Shown here piece by piece: positions 34,476 to 43,541 of a stretch of 64,000 nucleotides of DNA (its first letter is position 1; every line of letters begins with the position of its first letter). A program made the translations under genes and the position numbers. The notes beneath the pieces are model-generated. The model was not told the origin of the DNA. It was given only the letters and a program-made list of their open reading frames with translations, and ran no database searches. This stretch comes from an uncultured Clostridia bacterium (GTDB lineage Bacteria; Bacillota; Clostridia; Oscillospirales; Acutalibacteraceae): positions 62,001 through 126,000 of the forward strand of contig CANRHD010000002.1 in assembly GCA_947630285.1 (NCBI GenBank), written 5' to 3'.

Positions 34476-37178
34476 TTATCTGTTTTTAATTTTCTCTATG
34501 GCGTCGTCTATCATCTTCATTTTTTCCGTATATTTTGCAAGCTTTTCACGCTGTTCGTCAACAAGCTTTGCCGGAGCCTTGGCGACAAAATTGGCGTTGT
34601 TAAGCTTGTTGGAGATGAAGTCAATATCCTTTTGTACCGCCGTCTTTTCCTTGGCGAGCCGTTCAAGCTCCGCCTTAAAGTCAACAAGCTCGTCCATGGG
34701 TATATAAATCCTTGCGTCGGCGGTTATAACGGTTACCGCCGTATCGTCCTCGTAGCCGGGTATTATTTCAACCTCGCTTGCAGAGGCAAGGCGTACAAAG
34801 AAATCCGCCCCGTTTTTAAAGGTTTCCGTGAACGCCGTATCAATTATGACCTTAGCCTTTCTTGACGGCGCTGCGCCCATCTCGCTCCTCCTGTTCCTTA
34901 CGGCCTTGATAGCGGTCATAACCCTTTCCATCTCAGTCTCTTCGGACTTAAACTCAAGTTCCTTTGAATATACGGGCCAGTCGGAAATCATTACGGACTC
35001 TCCGCAATGCGGAAGCGTCTGCCAAATTTCCTCCGTGATAAAGGGCATAAACGGGTGAAGCAGCTTGAGCGTGTTGCTCATTACATATACCAAAACAGCC
35101 TTAGCCGTCGCTTTCGCCTTTTCGCTGTCGGAATTAAGGCGGATTTTTGCAAGCTCGATATACCAGTCGCAGAAAACATCCCAAATAAAGTCATACAGCT
35201 TTTGTACCGCAAGACCGAGCTCGTATTTATCAAGCGAATCGGTAACAGACCTTATCAGGTCGTTGTACTGGGAAAGCACCCATTTATCCTCGATTGCAAG
35301 CTCCTCGGGTATATGGGGAGCAGGCTCGTTTTCGTCAAGATTCATCAAAATGAACCTTGCGGCGTTCCAGATTTTATTTGCGAAGTTACGGCTTGCCTCA
35401 ACCTTTTCGTCGGAAAACCTCATATCGTTTCCGGGGCTGTTGCCCGTTGCAAGGGTAAATCTCAAAGCGTCTGCGCCGAACTTGTCAATAATCTCAAGCG
35501 GATCGATGCCGTTGCCGAGAGATTTTGACATCTTTCTGCCCAAGGCGTCACGCACAAGGCCGTGGATAAGCACCGTATCGAACGGCGGTTTTCCCGTGTA
35601 CTCAAGCGCCGAGAAAATCATTCTTGAAACCCAGAAGCCGATAATATCATAGCCGGTAACGAGGGTGTTTGTAGGATAGTAATGCTTTAAATCCTCCGTT
35701 TCGTCCGGCCAGCCGAGGGTTGAAAACGGCCAAAGCGCAGAGGAAAACCAGGTGTCAAGCGTGTCGGGGTCCTGCTGTAAATGCTTTGAACCGCATTTAG
35801 GGCAGGCGTCTGCGTCCGTCTTTGAAACAATCGTTTCGCCGCAGTCGTCGCAGTACCAGGCAGGTATCCTGTGACCCCACCAAAGCTGACGGGAAATGCA
35901 CCAATCCCGTGTTCCCCTCATCCAGCTCATATAATTTTTTGTAAAGCGTTCGGGTATAAATTTAATTTCGCCCTTTTCAACGGCTTCAATCGCAGGGCCT
36001 GCAAGCGGCTCCATACGGACAAACCATTGCTTTGAAACCATGGGTTCGATGCTTGAATGGCATCTGTAGCAAGTGCCTACATCGTGCTTAATGGGTTCGA
36101 TTTCCTTAATATATCCGCCCTCTTCAAGGTCCTTGAGTATGGCTTTTCTCGCTTCAAGAGTGGTCATACCGGCATATTTTCCGCAGTCAAGAACCTCCGG
36201 CTCGTTTTGCGCGGCCTTTCCCGACGCTCTTATTTCATCTGCCTGCGCCTTTTCCTCAGCGCCCGTCAGATGCCCGTCATAGGTAAATGTGCGGACTATC
36301 GGGAGATTGTGCCTGAGGCCTACCTCAAAGTCGTTGGGGTCGTGGGCAGGGGTTATTTTAACAACGCCCGTTCCCTTTGTCATATCCGCATGCTCGTCGC
36401 ATACTATGGGTATCTCCTTATTGAGAAGCGGAAGTATTACATGACAGCCGTGAAGATGCGCATATCTCGGATCGTCGGCGTTTATTGCGACCGCCGTATC
36501 GCCGAGCATTGTTTCGGGACGGGTAGTTGCAAGCTCAAGCTTTTCGCCCGTTTCCTTAACCGTATAGAGCAAATGCCAGAAGTTAGAGTCCTTTTCCTCA
36601 TACTCAACCTCGGCGTCGGAAATTGATGTGTTGCAATGCGGACACCAATTTACCATTCTGTTGCCCCTGTAAATTAAATCCTTTTCGTACAGGCGTACAA
36701 AAACCTCTCTTACGGCCCTGCTGCAACCCTCGTCAAGGGTAAATCTCTCCCTGTCCCAGTCGCAGGACGAGCCCATTTTCTTAAGCTGTTCGATAATTCT
36801 GCCGCCGTATTTTTCTTTCCAATCCCATGCCCTTTCAAGGAATTTTTCCCTGCCGATTTCCTCCTTGGTAAGGCCCTCGTTTCTCATAGCTTCAACTATC
36901 TTGGCCTCGGTCGCTATTGACGCATGGTCCGTGCCGGGAAGCCAAAGCGTATCAAAGCCTGCCATTCTGTGATACCTTATCAGAATATCCTGCAAGGTAT
37001 TGTCCAGCGCATGACCCATATGGAGCTGACCCGTAATATTGGGGGGCGGAATAACAATAGTATAAGTCTTTTTGCCCTGCTCACGCTTTGCGTGGAAGTA
37101 CTTGTTTTCAACCCAGGTTTTATAAATGCGTTCTTCAACATTTTTAGGGTTGTACTGCTTTTCAAGCTCCTTTGACAT
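34476..37178 (-). CDS. valS: Valyl-tRNA synthetase
   Basis: 900 residues. Class I motifs: PPPNITGQLHMGHAL (HIGH) and GRKMSKSLGNG (KMSKS), with the CP1 editing domain between. The C-terminal coiled coil (FKAELERLAKEKTAVQKDIDF and following) is the tRNA-binding arm typical of ValRS and separates it from IleRS. It charges tRNA-Val. Expression is controlled by the T-box leader immediately upstream (37206-37445). Confidence 0.96.
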   Translation of the reverse strand: MSKELEKQYNPKNVEERIYKTWVENKYFHAKREQGKKTYTIVIPPPNITGQLHMGHALDNTLQDILIRYHRMAGFDTLWLPGTDHASIATEAKIVEAMRNEGLTKEEIGREKFLERAWDWKEKYGGRIIEQLKKMGSSCDWDRERFTLDEGCSRAVREVFVRLYEKDLIYRGNRMVNWCPHCNTSISDAEVEYEEKDSNFWHLLYTVKETGEKLELATTRPETMLGDTAVAINADDPRYAHLHGCHVILPLLNKEIPIVCDEHADMTKGTGVVKITPAHDPNDFEVGLRHNLPIVRTFTYDGHLTGAEEKAQADEIRASGKAAQNEPEVLDCGKYAGMTTLEARKAILKDLEEGGYIKEIEPIKHDVGTCYRCHSSIEPMVSKQWFVRMEPLAGPAIEAVEKGEIKFIPERFTKNYMSWMRGTRDWCISRQLWWGHRIPAWYCDDCGETIVSKTDADACPKCGSKHLQQDPDTLDTWFSSALWPFSTLGWPDETEDLKHYYPTNTLVTGYDIIGFWVSRMIFSALEYTGKPPFDTVLIHGLVRDALGRKMSKSLGNGIDPLEIIDKFGADALRFTLATGNSPGNDMRFSDEKVEASRNFANKIWNAARFILMNLDENEPAPHIPEELAIEDKWVLSQYNDLIRSVTDSLDKYELGLAVQKLYDFIWDVFCDWYIELAKIRLNSDSEKAKATAKAVLVYVMSNTLKLLHPFMPFITEEIWQTLPHCGESVMISDWPVYSKELEFKSEETEMERVMTAIKAVRNRRSEMGAAPSRKAKVIIDTAFTETFKNGADFFVRLASASEVEIIPGYEDDTAVTVITADARIYIPMDELVDFKAELERLAKEKTAVQKDIDFISNKLNNANFVAKAPAKLVDEQREKLAKYTEKMKMIDDAIEKIKNR

Positions 37179-37205
37179 ATATTTCTCTCCTTATAAAGTG
37201 AAATT

Positions 37206-37445
37206 TAAAACAAAACGCCCCATACATAAGTATGAGGCGAATAAAAATATCCGTGTTACCACTCAAATTGACGCCAAACGGCGCCCTCTCGATACCAGTA
37301 ACGGCGGCAGACCGTCTGCGCTTAACGGAAAACCTTAGGCACAGCCGCTCCGAAGCGACGGCGGTAAAGGGCCTGTACTGCCTTGCACCCGACGGCAGTT
37401 CTCTTAAAGCGAAGCTCCGATACCTTAACTTCTTCTCAGCGTTTT
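37206..37445 (-). promoter_or_regulatory. T-box riboswitch of valS
   Basis: About 240 nt between promoter and gene. The T-box core TTGAGTGGTAACACGG (minus 37266-37251) is followed by the terminator hairpin CGCCTCATAC / GTATGGGGCG (37240-37213) with TTTTGTTTTA. A distal stem-loop CTGCC...GGCAG with GGGTG in the loop fits Stem I. Uncharged tRNA-Val should pair with the T-box and prevent termination. A GTA just after that stem could be the specifier, but I am not sure of the fold. Confidence 0.92.
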
Positions 37446-37450
37446 GTTGT

Positions 37451-37479
37451 ATTCTAACATTTTAAAGGCTCAATGTCAA
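37451..37479 (-). promoter_or_regulatory. Promoter of the valS T-box transcript
   Basis: TTGACA (37479-37474), 17-bp spacer, TAGAAT (37456-37451) on the minus strand. Confidence 0.82.
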
Positions 37480-37532
37480 TTAAAATATTCTATTTTTCTT
37501 TTCGCTTTTAACAGTTTTGCCATGCTTTTTGT

Positions 37533-38300
37533 TTACGCCTCCACCCAAGTTTTCAGCTTATAATCTCGGTCAAACAGCTTTTCCTCTTTTATAAGGGAAC
37601 AGAGCTTCGGGGTGTGGCTTTCCGTGACTTCGGAAATTAAAATAATATAATTTTCGTGAAGAATAACAAATGTCAAATCAGTAACATTGTGCTCGCCTTG
37701 GTGCAAATCGAAGAATGTGGACTCAAAGCTCTGACCTGCGTAAACCGAGTAATCATCGCCCTTTATATAAATTTTATTTTCCATTGTAATTTTGTTGTTG
37801 ACATCGGGCAAATATTCTTCTTTAAAAACATTTTCCGCCGTTTTTGCATCTTCATATGAATACAAATAATAGATTATATCGCTGTTGGGTCTGTAAGTAA
37901 CGCTCTGTTCTGTGCTGTCATAACAGTATGAAATTTCATCGTACCGGTCTTTTTTCTCATTTTTGCCGTTGGAGTAAAAGCTTTTTATGTTGTTGGGCAG
38001 AAAGCTTTTTGTATCTAAAAATCTGTCGTTCTCCAATAAATACTCGCTGAAATCCTTAATTTCCTGCTCGGTAAGCCCAACCTCCATACTTGCAGGTCTT
38101 AAATATGCGCTGTAACAGCCGTGGGCTATCACAATTACGGGGACTGTAATTAAAACTGCGGAGCATATCAAAACGGAAACATTTTTTCTTTTAGCTTTCC
38201 AAATAATAATTAAAACTATTCCTGCTATAAGGGCAATTACGGAAATTAAACTTCTGACAGAATGAAGCCCCTCCAAAAGGTACATAAGCTTTGATAACAT
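37533..38300 (-). CDS. Hypothetical membrane-anchored protein
   Basis: 255 residues. Two N-terminal membrane segments (about 16-34 and 40-62) and an extracytoplasmic C-terminal part of ~185 residues. Its end contains IYIKGDDYSVYAG...FVILHENYIILISEV, which resembles the end of the protein at 41418-42272. The ATG has GAGGCGATA ahead. First of a minus-strand block of unknowns. No known domain recognised. Confidence 0.7.
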   Translation of the reverse strand: MLSKLMYLLEGLHSVRSLISVIALIAGIVLIIIWKAKRKNVSVLICSAVLITVPVIVIAHGCYSAYLRPASMEVGLTEQEIKDFSEYLLENDRFLDTKSFLPNNIKSFYSNGKNEKKDRYDEISYCYDSTEQSVTYRPNSDIIYYLYSYEDAKTAENVFKEEYLPDVNNKITMENKIYIKGDDYSVYAGQSFESTFFDLHQGEHNVTDLTFVILHENYIILISEVTESHTPKLCSLIKEEKLFDRDYKLKTWVEA

Positions 38301-38472
38301 ATTTTATCGCCTCTTTCCCTTGCGAAATTAATAAATTTTAAATGACCGCCGTGTTATTTTTATTTCCCCTGTTTCTTTTGCTCAATCCGCCGAGGAAAGC
38401 AAATACAAATAATTATAAAGATAACCGTTAAAATGGCTTTTATATATTTTTCGCCATTTTTGCCCTGCTAAA

Positions 38473-39258
38473 TTAATAAGATTTAACTTGCGCTGACATA
38501 TCCCTGAAAAATTCCAATGTTTTAGCCTTGTCAATTGACAGTGAAGAATCGGTAGATTCAATATTTAAAAAAATCAATGAATCTTTGGTCTTGTCCAAAA
38601 TTATTAATTTATTTGTTTTTACAATACCGCTACCAACCATTCCCGGATAGTAATAACAGATAAAATTACCATTTTTCGATATATCTTCATCTTTAAAATC
38701 ATTAAAATACAAAGCTTTTAAAATGTAGTATTTGAGATTTTTTAATATGAATGATTTTGTGTCGATTTTGGTCATTTCAATTACCAAAACACATTTCTTT
38801 TCGTCAATATCAAGTCTTTTCCATACATTGGTGCTTTTTGAATTGTATATATCCGAAGTCGTGATATATGCGTCCTCTAAGTATACGCTTGTTTCGTTTT
38901 CTTCGTAGTCAACAAAATTCGACGAGTTACAGTATTTGTAATTTTCAGCCTGCGCAACAGCTTTATAACTGCCGTTCATATTGAAATAGAAAAATTCAAT
39001 ACACATAAAAAGTAAAATTACACAAATAACCGTATTACAAATAATTTTATATGTTTTGCTAAACTCAAATTTTAAAATGAGGACTAATTTGACCGTGAAT
39101 AAAAGTGTAACGAGCAAAAACGGTATCGTGAATACATAGTAAATAAAAGTATTTTCAGTCGGCTGCCAGCTAAGTAAATATATGCTAAATGCCAATGCCA
39201 TAACCGATAATGCTAAAAAAATACTGTTAACAATAACTTTAGTAACTTTTTTCTTCAT
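38473..39258 (-). CDS. Hypothetical membrane protein
   Basis: 261 residues. Three N-terminal hydrophobic stretches (about 8-28, 36-58, 72-92) then a soluble domain rich in Y/K/D. The last 40 residues (LIILDKTKDSLIFLNIEST and SIDKAKTLEFFRDMSAQ) match the 60-codon remnant at 39856-40038. GGAGAAATAG precedes the ATG. Low GC compared with housekeeping neighbours. Function unknown. Confidence 0.72.
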   Translation of the reverse strand: MKKKVTKVIVNSIFLALSVMALAFSIYLLSWQPTENTFIYYVFTIPFLLVTLLFTVKLVLILKFEFSKTYKIICNTVICVILLFMCIEFFYFNMNGSYKAVAQAENYKYCNSSNFVDYEENETSVYLEDAYITTSDIYNSKSTNVWKRLDIDEKKCVLVIEMTKIDTKSFILKNLKYYILKALYFNDFKDEDISKNGNFICYYYPGMVGSGIVKTNKLIILDKTKDSLIFLNIESTDSSLSIDKAKTLEFFRDMSAQVKSY

Positions 39259-39583
39259 TCTATTTCTCCGAATTTTTTTATGTCATTATAATCCGGAATT
39301 AAATGAGTGTTCAAATATTTTCATAACTAACCTCGCTTAGATATTATCTAAAAACAGGCGATCCATGATTTTTTTCATGTTTAATTTCTCTGTGTCGTTT
39401 ACGGATACTTGCAGATAATAACATATATTACGCATTAAATTCCCTATCCTTTCTATAGATATAAATTCCGTCCGAGATATTCAGATAAAACAAACATGCT
39501 AAAAAGAAAAAGCTGTATTCAGAAGCGAAAGATTTGTTTTATTTGAAAAATTTTAAGCATATTTTCTCCTAAAAAACACCGAC
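39259..39583. other. Non-coding stretch upstream of the hypothetical at 38473
   Basis: AT-rich, no supported gene. It presumably holds the promoter of the gene at 38473-39258. Confidence 0.4.
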
Positions 39584-39683
39584 AAAAAGCCGCACTGTGT
39601 TACAAAGATACAGTGCGGCTCATAATTACACAAGTTATGCTTTATAAAATTTTCTGTTTTCCAAACTCCGCAAGTACCCCACA
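39584..39683 (-). ncRNA. Candidate small RNA of about 100 nt
   Basis: A consensus promoter (39717-39689) is followed only ~90 nt later by a perfect 11-bp terminator (AGCCGCACTGT / ACAGTGCGGCT, then TTTTTG, 39620-39584), with no ribosome site or reading frame between. The predicted transcript starts GAGCCTGTGGGGTACTTGCG. I do not recognise it as 6S, SRP, tmRNA or a known riboswitch. Confidence 0.5.
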
Positions 39684-39688
39684 GGCTC

Positions 39689-39717
39689 ATTGTAACAAAA
39701 TATAAAAAGCCTGTCAA
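39689..39717 (-). promoter_or_regulatory. Promoter of the candidate small RNA
   Basis: TTGACA (39717-39712), exact 17-bp spacer, TACAAT (39694-39689) on the minus strand. Confidence 0.75.
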
Positions 39718-39855
39718 TTATACAACTTACATAAAATTTGGGAATCCGTGTTATGCAGGTTAGATGAATAAGCGGTTATGTTCTAAATGAGATGTTGTTT
39801 ATTTTTCGGTATGCCGAACCATATCTTTACGCAATGAATGGATAATTTTACACAT

Positions 39856-40047
39856 TCAAGCGCCGGGTCTTACCTTTCTGAGGGCTTCCTCCCCTGCTGT
39901 TTTAAAATACTCTAACGCTTTTTCCTCATCAATCCGAAAGTCTTCATCCCATGTTTCAATGTAGACATACAGAAAAGAGCCCCTTTCTTCATAGAACCGT
40001 TCCCGATTTTCATATTTCCCTTTTTCTTTGATGAACAAAACATAAGG
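39856..40047 (-). pseudogene. C-terminal remnant of a paralogue of the 38473-39258 gene
   Basis: About 63 codons open after a stop at 40048-40050. It reads VLFIKEKGKYENRERF then GSFLYVYIETWDEDFRIDEE and KALEYFKTAGEEA, which lines up with the last 45 residues of the neighbour at 38473 (SLIFLNIEST, SIDKAKTLEFFRDMSAQ). No matching N-terminal part is seen and the only start is a TTG without a ribosome site. It directly follows the stop of the gene at 40058, so the rest of the ancestral gene was probably deleted. Confidence 0.55.
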
Positions 40048-40057
40048 TCATCGAATT

Positions 40058-40813
40058 TCAGTTAATCGCTGCCTTTATAATATCTTGATACTCATCAGGT
40101 ATTTCATAAACGACATCGATAGAAAATTTGCTGCTCAGATAATATTTTCCGTCATTTAAGTTTTGCACACAAAAGCAGGGATAATCATAGAACAATTCTT
40201 CAAGACCTTTAATGTGACAGCATATTGAATAAGTATTGCCTTCGGCCATTTCGACTTTTTCCGTTTCGGCAGGTGGCTTTAAAAGATTGTTTTCGTTTTT
40301 GCAAAAGGAAATTGCTTTTGCAATGTCGTTCTGCGTCAAATCCAAAATAAACTGTTTATTTTTAAATCCTTCTTCGTCACTTTTTGAAAATCCGAGAGAA
40401 ATATAGGAAACATCCGCATCGGAAAGGGTACCCGGCAACAATTTGAGTTTGTCTACTTTTACATATATTTTACTTTGGGATTCTAAACCCTTATATTCCT
40501 TAAGATTCACTAAGACATCCTGACTTTCAGATACCGTATATAAATTAGCTCCTTTGACCTTTTTCGCAAGCTGTCCCACGCCAAAATCACAATCGATAAG
40601 GTCTGAATCGTAAAATCGGTGATTTTCTATTCTTTTGTAATCCGTAGTAAGACCGTCTATTTTTACGGTTTCGGTCGGTGCGTTGCAATATATTCTGAAT
40701 TGCTTTTCATCTTGTATTGTGTATAACAGAACAACAGCAAAAATGACAAGCAATGATAAACCTATGCATCCTATAACGGATACAATGATCTTTTTCGCAG
40801 TAATTTTTTTCAT
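40058..40813 (-). CDS. Hypothetical membrane-anchored protein
   Basis: 251 residues with one N-terminal membrane helix (about 9-31) and a soluble extracytoplasmic part that has four cysteines (EGNTYSICCHIKG and DYPCFCVQ). No known motif. The ATG has AGGGGGAC ahead. Belongs to the unknown block between valS and comF. Confidence 0.7.
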   Translation of the reverse strand: MKKITAKKIIVSVIGCIGLSLLVIFAVVLLYTIQDEKQFRIYCNAPTETVKIDGLTTDYKRIENHRFYDSDLIDCDFGVGQLAKKVKGANLYTVSESQDVLVNLKEYKGLESQSKIYVKVDKLKLLPGTLSDADVSYISLGFSKSDEEGFKNKQFILDLTQNDIAKAISFCKNENNLLKPPAETEKVEMAEGNTYSICCHIKGLEELFYDYPCFCVQNLNDGKYYLSSKFSIDVVYEIPDEYQDIIKAAIN

Positions 40814-40892
40814 ATTGTCCCCCTGTTTTTATCATTTAGGAATAATTGAATATTTCGAACAATGTAAGTTCTCTATAATTCGCAGGCCGTGT

Positions 40893-41405
40893 TTATTCGT
40901 CCGGGCAAATTTCCCCGGAGCTGTCCGTTTTAACTTGCCTGCACAGCCCCAAGAACATAAAAACATAGGGAACGAAAGACAGCAGTACATTCAAATAAAA
41001 TTTATCATATATGCCAAAATCAATATTAAACGCCGCCGAAAAGAAAGCATCAACGGTATAAAGGAACCAATTAAGACTTAAATTAAATACATCAATATAA
41101 GCTATGAGCAGGGTTAAAAGAAGCAAAACTATAAAATGAACGGATACGACGGAAAATAAATTCAGTAATTTGTTATTAAATTTATATAAACTGCCTTTCC
41201 CGAATTTATAAAAAATACGGGCGCAAAAGCACAGTCCGATAATTATGCCCAAAATCACAACTATGCAGAGTATTTTCATTGCAAAGTCGGTTTCGGCGGC
41301 AATATACAGAGTGCTTGAAAGAAAAAAATTCAGCAACGAAAAAAAGGCGTTGAACCACAGCCAAACAAAAGAAGCCTTTATCCCGTTAAAAACAAAATGT
41401 TTCAT
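40893..41405 (-). CDS. Hypothetical four-helix membrane protein
   Basis: 170 residues with about four hydrophobic helices (around 15-30, 42-62, 78-103, 120-150) and short polar loops; little outside the membrane. It starts 12 bp after the gene at 41418 ends, with GCGGAGGGG ahead of the ATG, so the two are probably co-transcribed. Unknown function. Confidence 0.68.
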   Translation of the reverse strand: MKHFVFNGIKASFVWLWFNAFFSLLNFFLSSTLYIAAETDFAMKILCIVVILGIIIGLCFCARIFYKFGKGSLYKFNNKLLNLFSVVSVHFIVLLLLTLLIAYIDVFNLSLNWFLYTVDAFFSAAFNIDFGIYDKFYLNVLLSFVPYVFMFLGLCRQVKTDSSGEICPDE

Positions 41406-41417
41406 ATAACCCCTCCG

Positions 41418-42272
41418 CTAACCTTTAAGCAAAGAAGCTGCGGTGTTTATAACCTTTTCTTTATATACATGGGTCAATCCCGGCCCTGCGCCGACACTTA
41501 TATAGACTAAATTGTGCCCGTCGGCAATTAGTACCTGAACCTCGTAGTCATCGGGCTTATACACGCAGTATCCGTAATAATCATCACCGTTTATTTCCGT
41601 TGTGATTGGCTCTTGCTCGTTGAGCATATGCCCCTTGAACATATCCTCATAAGCCGTTTTAAAATAGACCTTTAAATACCACTTAGGAAAGTTCTTAATA
41701 TTGTAAAATATTAAATGCGCACGCCCCGTCTCAAACTTATCGCCGTCCTTGGTTCGCTTACCTGTTAAAGAATAAGAAGATAAATCTTTATACATTTTGG
41801 CAGGCCAGATTATTTTTAAATCTTTAATTCTCATATTGCTGTCCGAAAAATCGCAGTCAATATTACTCAAATTTGATAATGTAACCTCTGACATAAGCTC
41901 GCTGTTAGGGGGCTCTTTTAAATATAAGGCGGAAAATCCGGCATATACGCACATAATAAAGGAAATGATGAGCGTTATAAGGGTACTCATTTTGACTATT
42001 TTCTGTCCCTTTTCGGAAATTGCGCTTTTGGTATCCTTATACTTTGTAAATTCTATATCGCTGTCGTAAACCGAAAGAACATAAACTATGTACTGTATAA
42101 TCTTGCGTATGAATATCAGTATCGAGATAGGCAAAATCAGTACAGAAAAAATCATACCCGATAAGGGAAAGCTGTATGATCTGTAGTATATATAATATAT
42201 AAAGGCAGAAAAAATTATAAGATAAATCAATGTATAAATTGTTTTTCTTACAATAGCGACATTATTCGTCAT
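41418..42272 (-). CDS. Hypothetical membrane protein with extracytoplasmic C-terminal domain
   Basis: 284 residues. Three membrane segments (about 9-29, 36-66, 93-117) then ~165 residues outside. The end ITTEINGDDYYGYCVYKPDD then VQVLIADGHNLVYISV resembles the C terminus of the protein at 37533-38300, suggesting a shared module. GGGGGATAA precedes the ATG. Unknown function. Confidence 0.7.
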   Translation of the reverse strand: MTNNVAIVRKTIYTLIYLIIFSAFIYYIYYRSYSFPLSGMIFSVLILPISILIFIRKIIQYIVYVLSVYDSDIEFTKYKDTKSAISEKGQKIVKMSTLITLIISFIMCVYAGFSALYLKEPPNSELMSEVTLSNLSNIDCDFSDSNMRIKDLKIIWPAKMYKDLSSYSLTGKRTKDGDKFETGRAHLIFYNIKNFPKWYLKVYFKTAYEDMFKGHMLNEQEPITTEINGDDYYGYCVYKPDDYEVQVLIADGHNLVYISVGAGPGLTHVYKEKVINTAASLLKG

Positions 42273-42296
42273 TTCAAATTATCCCCCTTTTATTTT

Positions 42297-42782
42297 TTAA
42301 TTCCCCTTATCTTCTTTTATTTTGTCCGTATATTCGGACATAAAAAGCCTTATATCCGTTCCTTTCTTTTCGTTGCCATCAATAAAAATATTCTCCGCCT
42401 TGAACACATACGAGCCTATCTCGGATATATCGTCAGTCTCAAAGGAAAACCTGAATTTTCCGTTATCCTTGTGGTTTGCCACAATAAGCGAGCTGTTTTC
42501 AACATTCGACGGAGCAATATCGCCGTCCGCCGACTGGGTAAGGTTGAACTCATAGGTATTAAAATCATAGAACCAAGTCTTTGCGCTGCCCACAACGACC
42601 GCATGGTACTTGTATTCCCCGTAATCGTCGTTCTTTATAACGCTTATGCTGTCAACGGTAAAGTTTATCCTGTGCCAGCGGTTTTTGTATAGGTTTATAC
42701 CCAATACTATCATTCCCAATATAATCAAAACGGCAAGTATGCCTATAACCGTCATAAAGGCTTTTCTCGTTTTTTTATTCAT
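42297..42782 (-). CDS. Hypothetical single-pass membrane protein
   Basis: 161 residues from the ATG at 42782, which has GAGGTG 6 nt ahead; the GTG at 42791 overlaps that site. One membrane helix (about 10-32), then a beta-rich outer domain (HRINFTVDSISVIKND, KFRFSFETDDISEIGSYVFKAENIF). Most upstream gene of the block, just downstream of comF. No recognised family. Confidence 0.68.
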   Translation of the reverse strand: MNKKTRKAFMTVIGILAVLIILGMIVLGINLYKNRWHRINFTVDSISVIKNDDYGEYKYHAVVVGSAKTWFYDFNTYEFNLTQSADGDIAPSNVENSSLIVANHKDNGKFRFSFETDDISEIGSYVFKAENIFIDGNEKKGTDIRLFMSEYTDKIKEDKGN

Positions 42783-42818
42783 ACGGCTCACCTCAAGTTT
42801 ATTTTAACAATATAGTAA

Positions 42819-43541
42819 TTAACTGTCAATAGTTATATTTTTTTGCGCTTTTGCCACCGCAAAGGTGATTGCGTACACCTTTTCTGCGCCGTAAAGCCTG
42901 AGCATTTTGGCACATTCGTCAAGCGTTGCGCCCGTTGTTTTAATATCGTCTACAAGCAAAACGGTTTTGTCCTTTACCTCTTCTCCGTTGACGACCCCGT
43001 ATGCGCCGAACACATTGCCCTTTCTGTCGGCGCCGTCGATACGGTGCTGGGACTTGATATTATAAAGACAGCACAGGGAGTCCGAGAGCTTAATTCCCGT
43101 TTTCTCGGAAAGATGCTTTGCCAAAAGCTCAGCCTGATTAAACGCCCTGCTTTTTATTTTGTCGGGAGAAAACGGCACATAGCATATGAGGTCAAAATCA
43201 ATATCCGCATATTTTTGCAAAAACACCTTATACATATCCTCGGCAAAATCCCTGCACAGGGCGGGATTTTCCCTGAATTTCATTCTGCCGACGGCGGTTT
43301 TTATCATATTCTCATAATAAAACGGCGCAAAGACCGAGGAGTAATAGCTTTTCCTGCTTTTGCATATGCAGTCCGCCTTGCTGTGTCCGCAAAAACCGCA
43401 CACCGGGTCTGAAATTTCGGGCAGATTGTTTGAGCAATTTGAGCATAAAGCCCTGTCGGGTTCTATCACACAGCCGCAGTATTTGCACCTTTTGGGAAAG
43501 AAAATCCAACCGACGGCGTCAAAAAATTTTTTAAAATTCAA
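42819..43541 (-). CDS. comF: ComF-family phosphoribosyltransferase-like protein
   Basis: 240 residues from a TTG start that overlaps the recD2 stop by 3-4 bp; GGAGGGCGAAAT lies ahead. An N-terminal zinc ribbon (CKYCGCVIEPDRALCSNC and CGFCGHSKADCICK) is followed by a PRTase domain with the PRPP loop VLLVDDIKTTGATLDECA. In competent bacteria ComF helps bring single-stranded DNA into the cell. The pairing with recD2 is consistent with DNA uptake or repair. Confidence 0.87.
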   Translation of the reverse strand: MNFKKFFDAVGWIFFPKRCKYCGCVIEPDRALCSNCSNNLPEISDPVCGFCGHSKADCICKSRKSYYSSVFAPFYYENMIKTAVGRMKFRENPALCRDFAEDMYKVFLQKYADIDFDLICYVPFSPDKIKSRAFNQAELLAKHLSEKTGIKLSDSLCCLYNIKSQHRIDGADRKGNVFGAYGVVNGEEVKDKTVLLVDDIKTTGATLDECAKMLRLYGAEKVYAITFAVAKAQKNITIDS

